A stretch of 64,000 bases of DNA from an uncultured Acidobacteriota bacterium (GCA_903847975.1 CAINFC010000101.1:62001-126000); one strand, 5' to 3'; shown: positions 36,465 through 44,490, counted from the stretch's first letter. The notes: a model not told the origin generated them from the letters alone. Made by a program: numbers and translations.

Positions 36465-37721
36465 ATGACTCATGACCGGTTGGATGTCGCCATTGTCGGC
36501 GGGGGAATGATAACCAACGACCTGCTCCTGCCCAGCATTTACCACATGCAGAGGGAGGGGTGGATCGGCCGGATCCAGGTGTGCGCTCTGAACAGCGCCC
36601 CGCTCCGGGCGCTGGCGGAAAATCCGGAAATCCGGGAGGCCTTTCCGGATCAGACCTTCGAGCCTTTCCCGTCGCTGGAGGAGGCACCGCAAAAGGATTT
36701 TCCGGATCTCTACCGGGAAGTCCTGTCCCGCCTGGCTCCCTACCAGGCGGTTGTGGTGGCCATGCCGGATTCCCTGCACTACGAGGTCATCCTCGAGGCC
36801 CTTAAAAACTGTCAGCATGTGTTGTGCGTCAAGCCGCTGGTTCTGCGGCACGAGCAGGCGCTGGAAATCGAAAAGCGGGCCTCCGAAAAGGGGCTGTTTG
36901 TCGGCGTCGAGTACCACAAGCGGTTCGACCGGCGGGCTCTGATCGCCCGCCGCGAATACCGGCGCGGCCGGTGGGGGGAATTCGTGATCGGGGAGGCCAA
37001 AATGATCGAACCATACTCCTACCGGTTTTCCAACTTTCAGAACTGGTTTACCGTGGACGTCACCGATCCTTTCGTCTATGTGGGCTGTCACTACGTGGAC
37101 CAGGTCTGGTTCATTACCGGGCTGCACCCGGTCACCGTTTCGGTGACCGGAGTGAAGGGCCGGTTTCCCAACGGCAACGAAGGCTACCTTTGGGCCAACG
37201 GGCGGGTCATTTTTGAAAACGGCGCCATCCTCAATGTGACCGATGGCCTGGGATACCCCGACGATGCGGCCGGCAGCAATGAGCAGGGGCTGGTCCTATA
37301 TTTCGAAGGCTCGGGGCAGTGCGGCTATCTGCGCCACAATGACCAGTTCCGCGGAGTGGAGCACAGCTACCTGGACGGGAAAAAATTCAATTACATCAAT
37401 CCCGATTTCTATCGCCTGGCGCCCTGGGAGGGGAAGGGATATAAGCCGGTCGGCTACGGTTATGACTCCGTGGCCGCCATTCTCGGAACCATCCGGCGAA
37501 TCGGCCGGAACACCGACGGAATGCAGGAAGGCGAAGCCCTGCGCAAACGGCAGGAAATGATTCACCAGGTCGATGAGATGGGGATCATCGCCACTCCGGC
37601 CAATTCCAGCATCAACGAGTTGGTAGTGGAGGCGGCGCGGGAATCCATCCGCAATGGGGGCGATCTGGTTCACATCCGTTATGGGGAATCGCCCCGAATC
37701 GAGAGAAAGTACGCGCGCTAG
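36465..37721 (+). CDS. Gfo/Idh/MocA-family oxidoreductase, cytoplasmic
   Basis: 418 residues, ATG at 36465 with AAGGGAG. RLDVAIVGGGMITNDLLLPS is the dinucleotide-binding loop; VLCVKPLVLRHEQALEIEK holds a CVKP in place of the usual EKP, and VGVEYHKRFDRRALIARREY and VGCHYVDQVWFITG complete the family pattern. There is no signal peptide. Co-transcribed with the aminotransferase ahead of it. This combination resembles amino-deoxy-sugar or inositol metabolism, but nothing identifies the substrate. Confidence 0.87.
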   Translation: MTHDRLDVAIVGGGMITNDLLLPSIYHMQREGWIGRIQVCALNSAPLRALAENPEIREAFPDQTFEPFPSLEEAPQKDFPDLYREVLSRLAPYQAVVVAMPDSLHYEVILEALKNCQHVLCVKPLVLRHEQALEIEKRASEKGLFVGVEYHKRFDRRALIARREYRRGRWGEFVIGEAKMIEPYSYRFSNFQNWFTVDVTDPFVYVGCHYVDQVWFITGLHPVTVSVTGVKGRFPNGNEGYLWANGRVIFENGAILNVTDGLGYPDDAAGSNEQGLVLYFEGSGQCGYLRHNDQFRGVEHSYLDGKKFNYINPDFYRLAPWEGKGYKPVGYGYDSVAAILGTIRRIGRNTDGMQEGEALRKRQEMIHQVDEMGIIATPANSSINELVVEAARESIRNGGDLVHIRYGESPRIERKYAR

Positions 37722-37778
37722 TTTTTTGTGAGCTGAAACACCGTTTCTTTGTTTTTCCTCCTTTTTTTGGCGGAGTAA

Positions 37779-37808
37779 TTGACGGACTTTTTATCTGTTT
37801 GGTATAGT
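37779..37808 (+). promoter_or_regulatory. Sigma70-type promoter upstream of the GT2 gene
   Basis: TTGACG (37779-37784) and TATAGT (37803-37808) are separated by 18 bases. The start codon is 160 bases further on, leaving a leader that contains a C/T-rich and A/G-rich inverted repeat near 37850-37875. Confidence 0.5.
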
Positions 37809-37968
37809 GTTTCCGGTTGATTTTACATAGTTTTTACAAATGGGGGGGGTCCCTTCTCTGGAGGAGAGAGGGGTACGGGGGCAAACAGACTCATTTTCCC
37901 TGGCCTGGCAACAGTCCTTTTCCTGTCAGAAGTCAATTTCCTCGGGATATCCGGATGGTAAAGTATAA

Positions 37969-38757
37969 ATGAAGGATTCGCTGTCGGTTTCGGCATTTTT
38001 TCCTGCATATAATGATTCCGCTACCATTGCTTCTCTGGTCATTACCGCTCATCTTACCCTGGCAAGCTTCTGTCGGGATTACGAGATCATCGTAATTAAC
38101 GACGGGAGTCGGGATCATACCCTGGAGGTTCTGCGCGAGCTGGAACGTAAGTACGCCTTCCTCAAGGTGGTCGACCATGGAGTCAATCGGGGATACGGCG
38201 CCGCCCTGCGCACCGGCTTTGCCACGGCATCCAAGGACTGGATCTTCTATACGGATGGAGATGCGCAATATGATGTCCGAGAGATGGTCAAGCTGGCAGG
38301 GCAGGCGGTAAACGGGGTGGATGTAGTAAATGGTTATAAGATCGAGCGCAACGACCCTTATTACCGCACGCTCATCGGCGGACTTTATAATTTCCTGGTC
38401 AAGCGCCTTTTCGGCCTGAAGATCAGGGATACCGACTGTGACTTCCGCCTGATCCGCCGCAGCGTTTTCGACCGGGTCCAGCTTGAGGCCTCTTCCGGGG
38501 TCATCTGCGTGGAAATGGTGCGTCGGTTCCAGGACGCCGGCTGCGTATTTCGCGAGGTTCCGGTCCACCATTTTTTCCGGGCATTCGGACGATCCCAGTT
38601 TTTCAATTTCCGCCGGCTGTGGCGCACTCTGATCGAGCTGCTGCTGTTCCGGATGAAGTTGTGGCGGGAAAACCGGGACGTGCCGGCCGGCGCAAAACCT
38701 CTGCCCTCCGGAAACCTTGCCCGGCCGCTATCCTCCGGCGGCACCCTTAGGAAATAA
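37969..38757 (+). CDS. Family 2 glycosyltransferase (polyprenyl-phosphate sugar synthase-like)
   Basis: 262 residues, ATG at 37969. Standard GT-A motifs are present: VSAFFPAYNDSATIASLV, YEIIVINDGSRDHTLEVL, VDHGVNRGYGAALRTGF, FYTDGDAQYDVREM (the DxD-like site) and DTDCDFRLIRRSVF. The size and the lack of a large membrane region fit a DPM1/GtrB-like enzyme that loads a sugar on a polyprenyl phosphate at the inner face of the membrane. The GT-C gene starts 13 bases downstream, giving a donor-synthase/transferase pair. Confidence 0.87.
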   Translation: MKDSLSVSAFFPAYNDSATIASLVITAHLTLASFCRDYEIIVINDGSRDHTLEVLRELERKYAFLKVVDHGVNRGYGAALRTGFATASKDWIFYTDGDAQYDVREMVKLAGQAVNGVDVVNGYKIERNDPYYRTLIGGLYNFLVKRLFGLKIRDTDCDFRLIRRSVFDRVQLEASSGVICVEMVRRFQDAGCVFREVPVHHFFRAFGRSQFFNFRRLWRTLIELLLFRMKLWRENRDVPAGAKPLPSGNLARPLSSGGTLRK

Positions 38758-38770
38758 AGTCATTAAGAGG

Positions 38771-40390
38771 ATGCTTTTTAAAAGTCTTTTTCACAGAAAT
38801 TCGATCGGCTTCCTTTCCACCGTTTCCCTGACCCGCACCGCTTCTGCCCGCTTCTGGCCGGACGTTTCCCGCTGGGCCGCCATCCTGGGCAACGGTTATT
38901 CGCTTCTGGGGCTGAGCTTCCTGCTCTCCTTTTTTCTGCGCCTTCCCTATTTTCAGCACGATTTCATTTTTATCGACGAAGCCTGGTGGGCCAACGGAGC
39001 CAGAGCCTGGCTGCAGGGGGATCTTCTTTACCGCGACATCTGGCTGGACAAAAATCCGCCCATCTTTGTTCTGTGCGGGCTGCTCTTCCGGTTCTTCGGC
39101 GTGCACATGGATGCCATTCACTTCGGCTCGCTGGCTCTGGTTCTGGGCATTTCTCTTCTGCTGTTCGCGATCGGGACCACCTTCTGGAACCGGAGAGTCG
39201 GAGGACTGGCGGCTTTGTTCTACGCCATCGCCAGCACCACCTACTATATTCCGCGCATCATCGGGATGAATACCGAAACCCTGATGGTGGCCTTCACCAC
39301 CGCGGCCGTCTTTTTCTTCCTGCTGGGCCTGAAAGAGGGGCATCGGACCGCTTTCTTTCTCGCCGGACTGCTTTCTTCGCTGGGCTTTCTGACCAAACCG
39401 GTGGCCATTACCCAGGTCGGGCTGTTCGGCCTTTTCCTTCTGCTGAAACGGGACGGTCCTCAAAAGATCTGCTGGAGGGAGCTGCTCTGCACCGCCGGCG
39501 GTTATTCCCTCGGCCTTCTCGCCATGGTATCCTACCTCCAGTCCAAGGGAATTCTGGAAGACTGGTGGAACCAGGCCATTCTCTACGGGTTCCGTTACGT
39601 GGGCGCAATCCCCTGGGACACCTATCTGATCAACCTGGTTCGGAAAAGCGGCGCTTTCATGATGATCTATCTCTGGCTTTTCCTGCTGATTGCCGCCGCT
39701 CTGTTTCGCCAGAAATCCTATTCCCTGCAAATGAAAGTCCTGGCCCTTTGGGCGGCAGCGGACGCCATCGGAGCGCTTGCCGGCCGCCGGCTCTACGCCA
39801 ACTACTTCATTCAGGCGATACCGTCGCTGTCTCTGCTGGGTGCGGTGGGCGCCCATTTCCTTGCCGGCCAGTGGGAGAAGAAGAATTCCAGAAGAGTCCT
39901 TCAATGGAGCATGGCCACTTTTCTGATCGTTTTCACCTGGTTTCACACCCGCACTCTTTTTCATTGGTGGACCTGGCTGACTCCTTCCGCGCAGCACAGC
40001 CATGTCCGGATGTGGGATATGCATAAGGAGACCCGGCAGCTCCAGTCGGCTGCGGACTTCATCCGCTCCCGGACGGAACCCCGGGACAAGCTTTTCATCT
40101 GGGGTTCCAAGAGCCAGCTTTACTTTTTAACAGGGAGGGATTGGGCCGTCCCATCCATGGACTTTGACGTGGCCGATGATGTGCCGCCGCGTGTTTCCAC
40201 CCGGGAAGTCCGCCTGGCGGCGATTGAATCCCTGAAGCAGGCCCCTCCGAAGTACATCATCGACGTTCAGCAGAAGCTGCCCCTGGAAAAGGACCCGGAC
40301 TTCAAAGGTTTCGTGGAGCAGCACTATGACCTGGAAAAGCGATTCGGCGAGTGGAGGCTGTTCCGCCTGCGGGAAGCCGAAGGGGGATAA
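38771..40390 (+). CDS. GT-C (ArnT/PMT-like, family 39) membrane glycosyltransferase
   Basis: 539 residues from the ATG at 38771; an alternative start at 38717 would overlap the GT2 gene. The first periplasmic loop carries the expected acidic signature DFIFIDEAWWANGARAWLQG, followed by LYRDIWLDKNPPIFVL, typical of family 39 enzymes, and about eleven hydrophobic segments. The soluble tail (TEPRDKLFIWGSKSQLYFLT) is periplasmic. It would transfer the lipid-linked sugar made by the preceding GT2 to an envelope acceptor. Confidence 0.83.
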   Translation: MLFKSLFHRNSIGFLSTVSLTRTASARFWPDVSRWAAILGNGYSLLGLSFLLSFFLRLPYFQHDFIFIDEAWWANGARAWLQGDLLYRDIWLDKNPPIFVLCGLLFRFFGVHMDAIHFGSLALVLGISLLLFAIGTTFWNRRVGGLAALFYAIASTTYYIPRIIGMNTETLMVAFTTAAVFFFLLGLKEGHRTAFFLAGLLSSLGFLTKPVAITQVGLFGLFLLLKRDGPQKICWRELLCTAGGYSLGLLAMVSYLQSKGILEDWWNQAILYGFRYVGAIPWDTYLINLVRKSGAFMMIYLWLFLLIAAALFRQKSYSLQMKVLALWAAADAIGALAGRRLYANYFIQAIPSLSLLGAVGAHFLAGQWEKKNSRRVLQWSMATFLIVFTWFHTRTLFHWWTWLTPSAQHSHVRMWDMHKETRQLQSAADFIRSRTEPRDKLFIWGSKSQLYFLTGRDWAVPSMDFDVADDVPPRVSTREVRLAAIESLKQAPPKYIIDVQQKLPLEKDPDFKGFVEQHYDLEKRFGEWRLFRLREAEGG

Positions 40391-40477
40391 GATCCCCACC
40401 GGGACACCGGACAAAAGGCAGACCTCGGCGGAGGGTAGTCGTCTCCAGGATCTGCCGTCCGGCGCGCCGTATGGCGC

Positions 40478-40611
40478 TTTCCCGGCTTCGTGAGAACCGG
40501 CACAGGATTCCTTCTCCCCGGTCTGCCTATGGAATGGCATGCCGCTTTACTTTCCCCGTGTGCCCATGGTAGGTTGATAGCCGTTTTGTCCGTCCGCGAA
40601 TGCGCACCGGC
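40478..40611 (+). repeat. Direct repeat (about 134 bp), left copy
   Basis: This begins TTTCCCGGCTTCGTGAGAAC and ends GATGCGCACCGGC-like (here AATGCGCACCGGC). It matches 42123-42255 at most positions and in the same orientation. It contains an imperfect CACAGG/CCTATG stem that is perfect in the right copy, plus the palindrome GGCATGCC. Confidence 0.8.
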
Positions 40612-40902
40612 CGGGAGCAGAACCTGCTTCTGGTCTTCAACCTGGTCTTTCCGGTGGGGTCCATGATGACCATTTTCGCCCTGGCCGGCCCTTCCGGGTC
40701 GGGGAAATCGACCATCCTGCGCCTGCTGCTCGGCTTCGAGACGCCCGGCTCCGGCTCCATCCGCTACGGCGGCAAGGATCCGGCCGCTCTGGACGTGCAC
40801 AAGCTGCGCCGGTGGAACCTCGGCGTGGTCAGGCAGGGCTCCGGCCTGCGGACGTCCATCGGTGAAGGCAGCCGCTCGTTTGGCATGGCACGAGGGAAAT
40901 AA
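40600..40902 (+). pseudogene. Fragment of a peptide-exporter ABC ATPase (NHLM bacteriocin-transporter type)
   Basis: The open frame encodes 100 residues with Walker A in LAGPSGSGKSTILRLLLGFE, then TPGSGSIRYGGKDPAALDVH and LRRWNLGVVRQGSG. Order and wording match the start of the nucleotide-binding domain of NHLM-family bacteriocin ABC exporters. Everything after the Q-loop (signature, Walker B, switch His) and the whole membrane domain are missing, so it cannot be functional. The reading frame opens inside the left direct repeat, which suggests that a recombination or insertion event created the fragment. Confidence 0.7.
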
Positions 40903-41110
40903 ATTCTGCCGCGGCAAGAAAAGGCCAGGATCTTTTCGTGACGGCAGTCCGGGTTTTCACAATAGAGGCGGGCGAAGCCGCGATTCGAGTTGCCGCAATC
41001 CAGGAATAGTTCTACAAGAAAAAATAGGCTCGCGGTTGCCGTGAGCTCTTCTCCAGCTTTAAGAGCAACCTCGCTCCATTGGTTACTTCGGCGTCGACGA
41101 AGATGATTTG

Positions 41111-41335
41111 TTATAAGATTTTCTTCAAATCATCTGTTGTGATTTCACAATCACGCATGACTTGAGCCATTAGGCCTCGCCCGATAGTTTCGCCGGAGTG
41201 AGAGGGAACTACAGTGCAACGGCCATCGGGATGCTGGAGAAAATGGTGACTGCCTTTTGTGCGGATTTCTGCAAAGCCCATTTTCTTGAGGGCTTTAATC
41301 AGACGATTTCCAGTGACGGAAGGAAGAATACTCAA
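41111..41335 (-). CDS. hicA: HicA toxin (mRNA interferase), TTG start
   Basis: 74 residues. The family signature GNRLIKALKKMGFAEIRTKG followed by SHHFLQHPDGR carries the active-site histidine (His30). The start is a TTG whose last two bases overlap the TGA of hicB (41334-41332), so the toxin should be translated only by coupling to its antitoxin. Length is normal for HicA. It would cleave mRNA on the ribosome or free, arresting growth when HicB is lost. Confidence 0.9.
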   Translation of the reverse strand: MSILPSVTGNRLIKALKKMGFAEIRTKGSHHFLQHPDGRCTVVPSHSGETIGRGLMAQVMRDCEITTDDLKKIL

Positions 41336-41541
41336 GAGTTAACCGCCACACGCTGCACGCCAATGAATTCAGTTGATGCCGGTCTTTCCACTTCCAGGCA
41401 TAGCTCGATTGCTTCTTTTATTCTTTTCATAAGAGCATCGAGCGACTTGGCCTGAGTATGGCAACCTCGCAATGTTGGTACGGATGCAACAAAGTAACCA
41501 TCTTCGTCTTTTTCTATAATGACACTGAATTCTCTCATCAT
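41332..41541 (-). CDS. hicB: HicB antitoxin (short form)
   Basis: 69 residues from the ATG at 41541, nine bases after AGGAG. MMREFSVIIEKDEDGYFVAS, VPTLRGCHTQAKSLDALMKR and IKEAIELCLE form the partially degraded RNase H fold of HicB. There is no C-terminal DNA-binding domain, so this is the short type; autoregulation, if any, would rest on other means. It precedes and overlaps hicA. The gene pair lies between the two direct repeats. Confidence 0.9.
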   Translation of the reverse strand: MMREFSVIIEKDEDGYFVASVPTLRGCHTQAKSLDALMKRIKEAIELCLEVERPASTEFIGVQRVAVNS

Positions 41542-41607
41542 TGAATTTTTCTCCTGATTTTTTATAGCACAAGAGAGTTTCGCGTTCCTCTGGAAAATCG
41601 GGGCCAA

Positions 41608-41696
41608 CGCTCCGCATTACCGGCCGGCAATGGAGCGCAGCGTAATTGCCGGTCCGAGTTGATGCGGTCGGTAGGCGAGAATCATTATAACTCGCC
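41608..41696. promoter_or_regulatory. Two hairpins upstream of hicBA
   Basis: CGCTCC/GGAGCG (41608-41637) encloses a near-palindromic ATTACCGGCCGGCAAT, and a second perfect inverted repeat GGCGAG/CTCGCC flanks an A/T-rich centre with ATTATAA at 41674-41696. They lie 70-155 bases before the hicB start and may be an operator or structured leader. The A/T centre could hold a -10. Confidence 0.35.
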
Positions 41697-42122
41697 GCCT
41701 GATTCACTTAGCATCAAGACCTGTCCGGCCAAATGGACCTCTGCCATACCGAATTCGGAAAATGATCCAGCCCAGACATATTTTGCTTCCACTTACAATG
41801 TTCCCTAATAACGAATTTGTATGTGTCCGAGTACTGTCTGTCGGCAAAATAAGTCACCATTAATATTAACAAAAGTATGTCCATACGATCCACGCCACGC
41901 ATCCGAGGGAAGAACAACGTCCGCAGCACCCTTGCTGAAAGTATTGACGCTGCTGAACACGGGTTTGATGACTTAGGAAGAAAGACGCCCAAACGGTCGC
42001 CGGCGCTACCGTGCCTTGCTCTTCGCTCCCGGTAACAGGACTCCTCCCGGACCCCGACGATACTCCCTATTGTAAGGCCGGTCGGCGTACCTGGGCAAGG
42101 CTCATGGAAAAGGTCTGCCCCG
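41697..42122. other. Stretch without a recognisable gene
   Basis: About 430 bases between the hicBA upstream region and the right direct repeat. A minus-strand frame runs through it (41714-42325) but reads across the repeat and into the next gene's start with no family match. I see no rRNA, tRNA or complete mobile element here; it may be eroded sequence. Confidence 0.4.
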
Positions 42123-42255
42123 TTTCCCGGCTTCGTGAGAACCGGCATAGGCTTCTTTCTCCCAGGTCTGCCTATGGAATGGCATGCCACTTTACTTTCC
42201 CGTGTGTGCGTGGTAGGTTGATAGCCGTTTTGTCCGTCCGCGGATGCGCACCGGC
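42123..42255 (+). repeat. Direct repeat (about 133 bp), right copy
   Basis: Same orientation as 40478-40611. The internal stem CATAGGC/GCCTATG is perfect here and has a mismatch in the left copy, so this copy looks the better preserved. It ends 24 bases before the start codon of the chorismatase-like gene. Confidence 0.8.
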
Positions 42256-42278
42256 ATAGGAAAGAAAGGGAGAAATCG

Positions 42279-43376
42279 TTGTTCAAGGTAGAAAAGAGCT
42301 GTTCGGGAAGCGAGGAAGTCTCCACCCTGCGGTTTCCCTCTTACCGTGAAATGGTCCTCAGTCTGAAGGTCCGGCAGAAGGACCCTATGCCCCGAAATCC
42401 CCTCAGCCTGCTGCGGGAACCTGGCGCGGTTTGCACCGGGCAGTTCCTGTTTTACACCGGTACCGGCTCCGAAAGCGGCGAGCCGGAACCTGCCGCAGGC
42501 ATCGAGGGACCCTGCTTTCAGCTTGTTCCGTCCGGAAGATACGGCGGCAGCCTGGAAGCGGCCCAGTTTATCGGCCTGGCAGGAATCGAGGTGCAGCCTC
42601 TCTTGCTGGAAGGACGCCTGGTCGGTGTGACCTACGAGGACTTCCACGCCCGGTACTGCCGGATGGCCGGAGTTCTCCCCGACGATGCGGGCGCCTCCCG
42701 GCGGCACCAGGTACAATCGGTGTTCGGCCGCATGGCGGCTGTTTTGCGGGAATGCCGGATGTCCTTTGGGGATACGGTCCGTACCTGGCTCTACCTGGAT
42801 CGGCTTCTGGAATGGTACGATGAGTTCAATTTCGAACGGACGGAGTTCTTTTCCCGGAACGGCATTTTCCAGGGCGTGGTCCCGGCCAGCACCGGAGTGG
42901 GAGCCGCCAATCCCTTTGGGGCAGCCATTTCCGCGGGGCTGCTGGCGGTGCAGCCCAAATCCGGAGAAACCGCCGTCTCGCCCGTACCCTCTCCCCTGCA
43001 GTGTCCCGCCACGGCGTATCGCAGCTCCTTCAGCCGCGCTGTGGAAATCGGGTTTCCGACCCATCGCTCGCTGCTCATCAGCGGCACGGCCAGCATTGAC
43101 GCAGGAGGGGAGAGCATTCATCGTGACGATCCCCGGGGCCAGATCGGGCATACCATGCAGGTGGTGAAAGCCTTGCTGGAATCCAGGCGAATGAGCTGGG
43201 CGGACGCCGTACGCGGGATTGCCTACTATACCGACTTGCGCCATCACCGGCTTTTCCAGTCGTATTGCCTCCGCGAGGGCATCCCCTCCTTTCCGCTGAC
43301 GCCGGTGGAGGCGGAAATATGCCGCCGGGATCTGCAGTTCGAGATCGAGGTGGATGCCGTTCGGGCCGGGGATTAA
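42279..43376 (+). CDS. Chorismatase (FkbO/Hyg5)/RidA-superfamily protein, TTG start
   Basis: 365 residues; TTG at 42279 with GGGAG upstream. The second half shows the family pattern TVRTWLYLDRLLEWYDEFN, RTEFFSRNGIF, VPASTGVGAANPFGAA, SPLQCPATAYRSSFSRAVE, LLISGTASIDAGG, WADAVRGIAYYTD. Characterised chorismatases (FkbO, Hyg5, XanB2) split chorismate to pyruvate and a benzoate or dihydroxycyclohexadiene acid. The substrate residues were not checked one by one, so a broader RidA-like role remains open. Its stop codon is directly followed by the apbE start (TAAATG). Confidence 0.78.
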   Translation: MFKVEKSCSGSEEVSTLRFPSYREMVLSLKVRQKDPMPRNPLSLLREPGAVCTGQFLFYTGTGSESGEPEPAAGIEGPCFQLVPSGRYGGSLEAAQFIGLAGIEVQPLLLEGRLVGVTYEDFHARYCRMAGVLPDDAGASRRHQVQSVFGRMAAVLRECRMSFGDTVRTWLYLDRLLEWYDEFNFERTEFFSRNGIFQGVVPASTGVGAANPFGAAISAGLLAVQPKSGETAVSPVPSPLQCPATAYRSSFSRAVEIGFPTHRSLLISGTASIDAGGESIHRDDPRGQIGHTMQVVKALLESRRMSWADAVRGIAYYTDLRHHRLFQSYCLREGIPSFPLTPVEAEICRRDLQFEIEVDAVRAGD

Positions 43377-44306
43377 ATGCGCACTCCGGGCTCGGCCCAA
43401 TGGCAGCGTCGGGAAGAAAGCGCCGAGGCTATGGGCGCCACCTTCACCCTGATCCTCTACGGCCAGGAGGCCGCCCGGCTGGAGGCCGCCGTGGAGGAAG
43501 CTTTTCGGGAATTGCGGCGGCTGGAGGAGATGCTCTCCCCCTTTCGTCCGGAGAGCGAGTGGAGTCGGGTCAACCTCCATGCGGAACGGGGTGTGCCGGT
43601 TTCCCCGGAGCTGTTCCAGCTCTTGTCCCGCTGTCAGGAATTCAGCCGGCATAGCCAGGGCGCCTTCGATATCAGCATCGGCCCTCTGATGGAGATTTGG
43701 CGGGCAAGTCACGGGGAGGAACGAAACCCGTGGCCCGAAGAAATGGCCTCCGCCTGCCGCCGGGTCGGATTTTCCTTTCTGCAATTGAACCCCGAGGGTC
43801 GCGAAGTTCGTTTCCTGCGGCCGGGAATGCGGCTCGATCCGGGTGGAATCGGCAAGGGGTATGCCGTCGATCGCATCGTCGATGTGTTGCGGGCCCGACG
43901 TGTGCGCCGGGCGATGGTGGTCGGCGGCGGCAGCAGCATCCGCGGGCTCGGAGCTCCGCCCGACCGCCCGGAAGGGTGGAGCGTTCTGATCGCCGATCCC
44001 CGGAATCCGCAAAGGCCGGCCAGTCGTGTTTTTCTGAGCAACGAATCCCTTTCCACTTCCGGCAGCAGCCGGCCCATCGGCGGGAAATTCGGTTCCGGTC
44101 GGGACCACATCTTCGACCCGGTTTCCGGGAGCTCCTGCGGAAGGAGCTTTTCTGTTTCGGTCCGGGGAGAAAAGGCCATCAACACGGAGGCCTGGACCAA
44201 GCCCTGTCTGCTGCGCGGTCCGGCATGGGTGAGAAAACACAAGCCGTCGAACCTGCAGGTATTATTTTGCGGTCATCCGGAAGCCCCGCATACGGAGTGG
44301 ATCTGA
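43377..44306 (+). CDS. apbE: FAD:protein FMN transferase (ApbE)
   Basis: 309 residues, ATG immediately after the previous stop. ApbE landmarks are MGATFTLILYGQ, LSPFRPESEWSRVN, GAFDISIGPLMEIW, RLDPGGIGKGYAVDRIVDVL, SLSTSGSSR and HIFDPVSG. The usual metal-site string near the C-terminus (ADALSTA type) is replaced by INTEAWTKPCLL, so the Mg-binding Asp is apparently changed. No export signal is visible, although most ApbE proteins act in the periplasm. The enzyme attaches FMN to Thr/Ser of target flavoproteins; no obvious target is adjacent. Confidence 0.85.
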   Translation: MRTPGSAQWQRREESAEAMGATFTLILYGQEAARLEAAVEEAFRELRRLEEMLSPFRPESEWSRVNLHAERGVPVSPELFQLLSRCQEFSRHSQGAFDISIGPLMEIWRASHGEERNPWPEEMASACRRVGFSFLQLNPEGREVRFLRPGMRLDPGGIGKGYAVDRIVDVLRARRVRRAMVVGGGSSIRGLGAPPDRPEGWSVLIADPRNPQRPASRVFLSNESLSTSGSSRPIGGKFGSGRDHIFDPVSGSSCGRSFSVSVRGEKAINTEAWTKPCLLRGPAWVRKHKPSNLQVLFCGHPEAPHTEWI

Positions 44307-44455
44307 TCTTCCGGGCCGCCCTCGGGATGACCGTCATCAGCTTCTTTCTTCTTCCGGATCTTCTGTATCTCCCTGTAAAAAAGTGCCCACAGATAGAACA
44401 TGGCGGGCCGGGAAGAAAAGCGGACCGGAAGGCGATTTTTTGGCAATCATCCCGG

Positions 44456-44484
44456 TTGACCGGTGTTCCTTTTAGAATTAGTAT
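44456..44484 (+). promoter_or_regulatory. Sigma70-type promoter placed for leaderless transcription
   Basis: TTGACC (44456-44461), 17 bases, TAGTAT (44479-44484), then six bases and the ATG at 44491. The expected transcription start coincides with the start codon, and there is no Shine-Dalgarno sequence. Confidence 0.6.
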
Positions 44485-44490
44485 TACGCC

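Noticed and set aside
40478-42255. Integron cassette array with attC sites of about 130 bp
   Set aside because: The repeats have a suitable length and flank a toxin-antitoxin pair, but I find no paired RYYYAAC/GTTRRRY core boxes and no integrase.
40478-42255. Composite transposon or insertion sequence
   Set aside because: No transposase frame and no terminal inverted repeats at the repeat ends.
41714-42325. 203-residue minus-strand frame across the right direct repeat
   Set aside because: It passes through the repeat and the start of the next gene, and no domain is recognisable. Its similarity to the frame over the left repeat only reflects the DNA repeat.
42192-44240. 682-residue minus-strand frame across the chorismatase-like and apbE genes
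   Set aside because: No family match; both plus-strand genes have clear motifs and ribosome binding sites or coupling.
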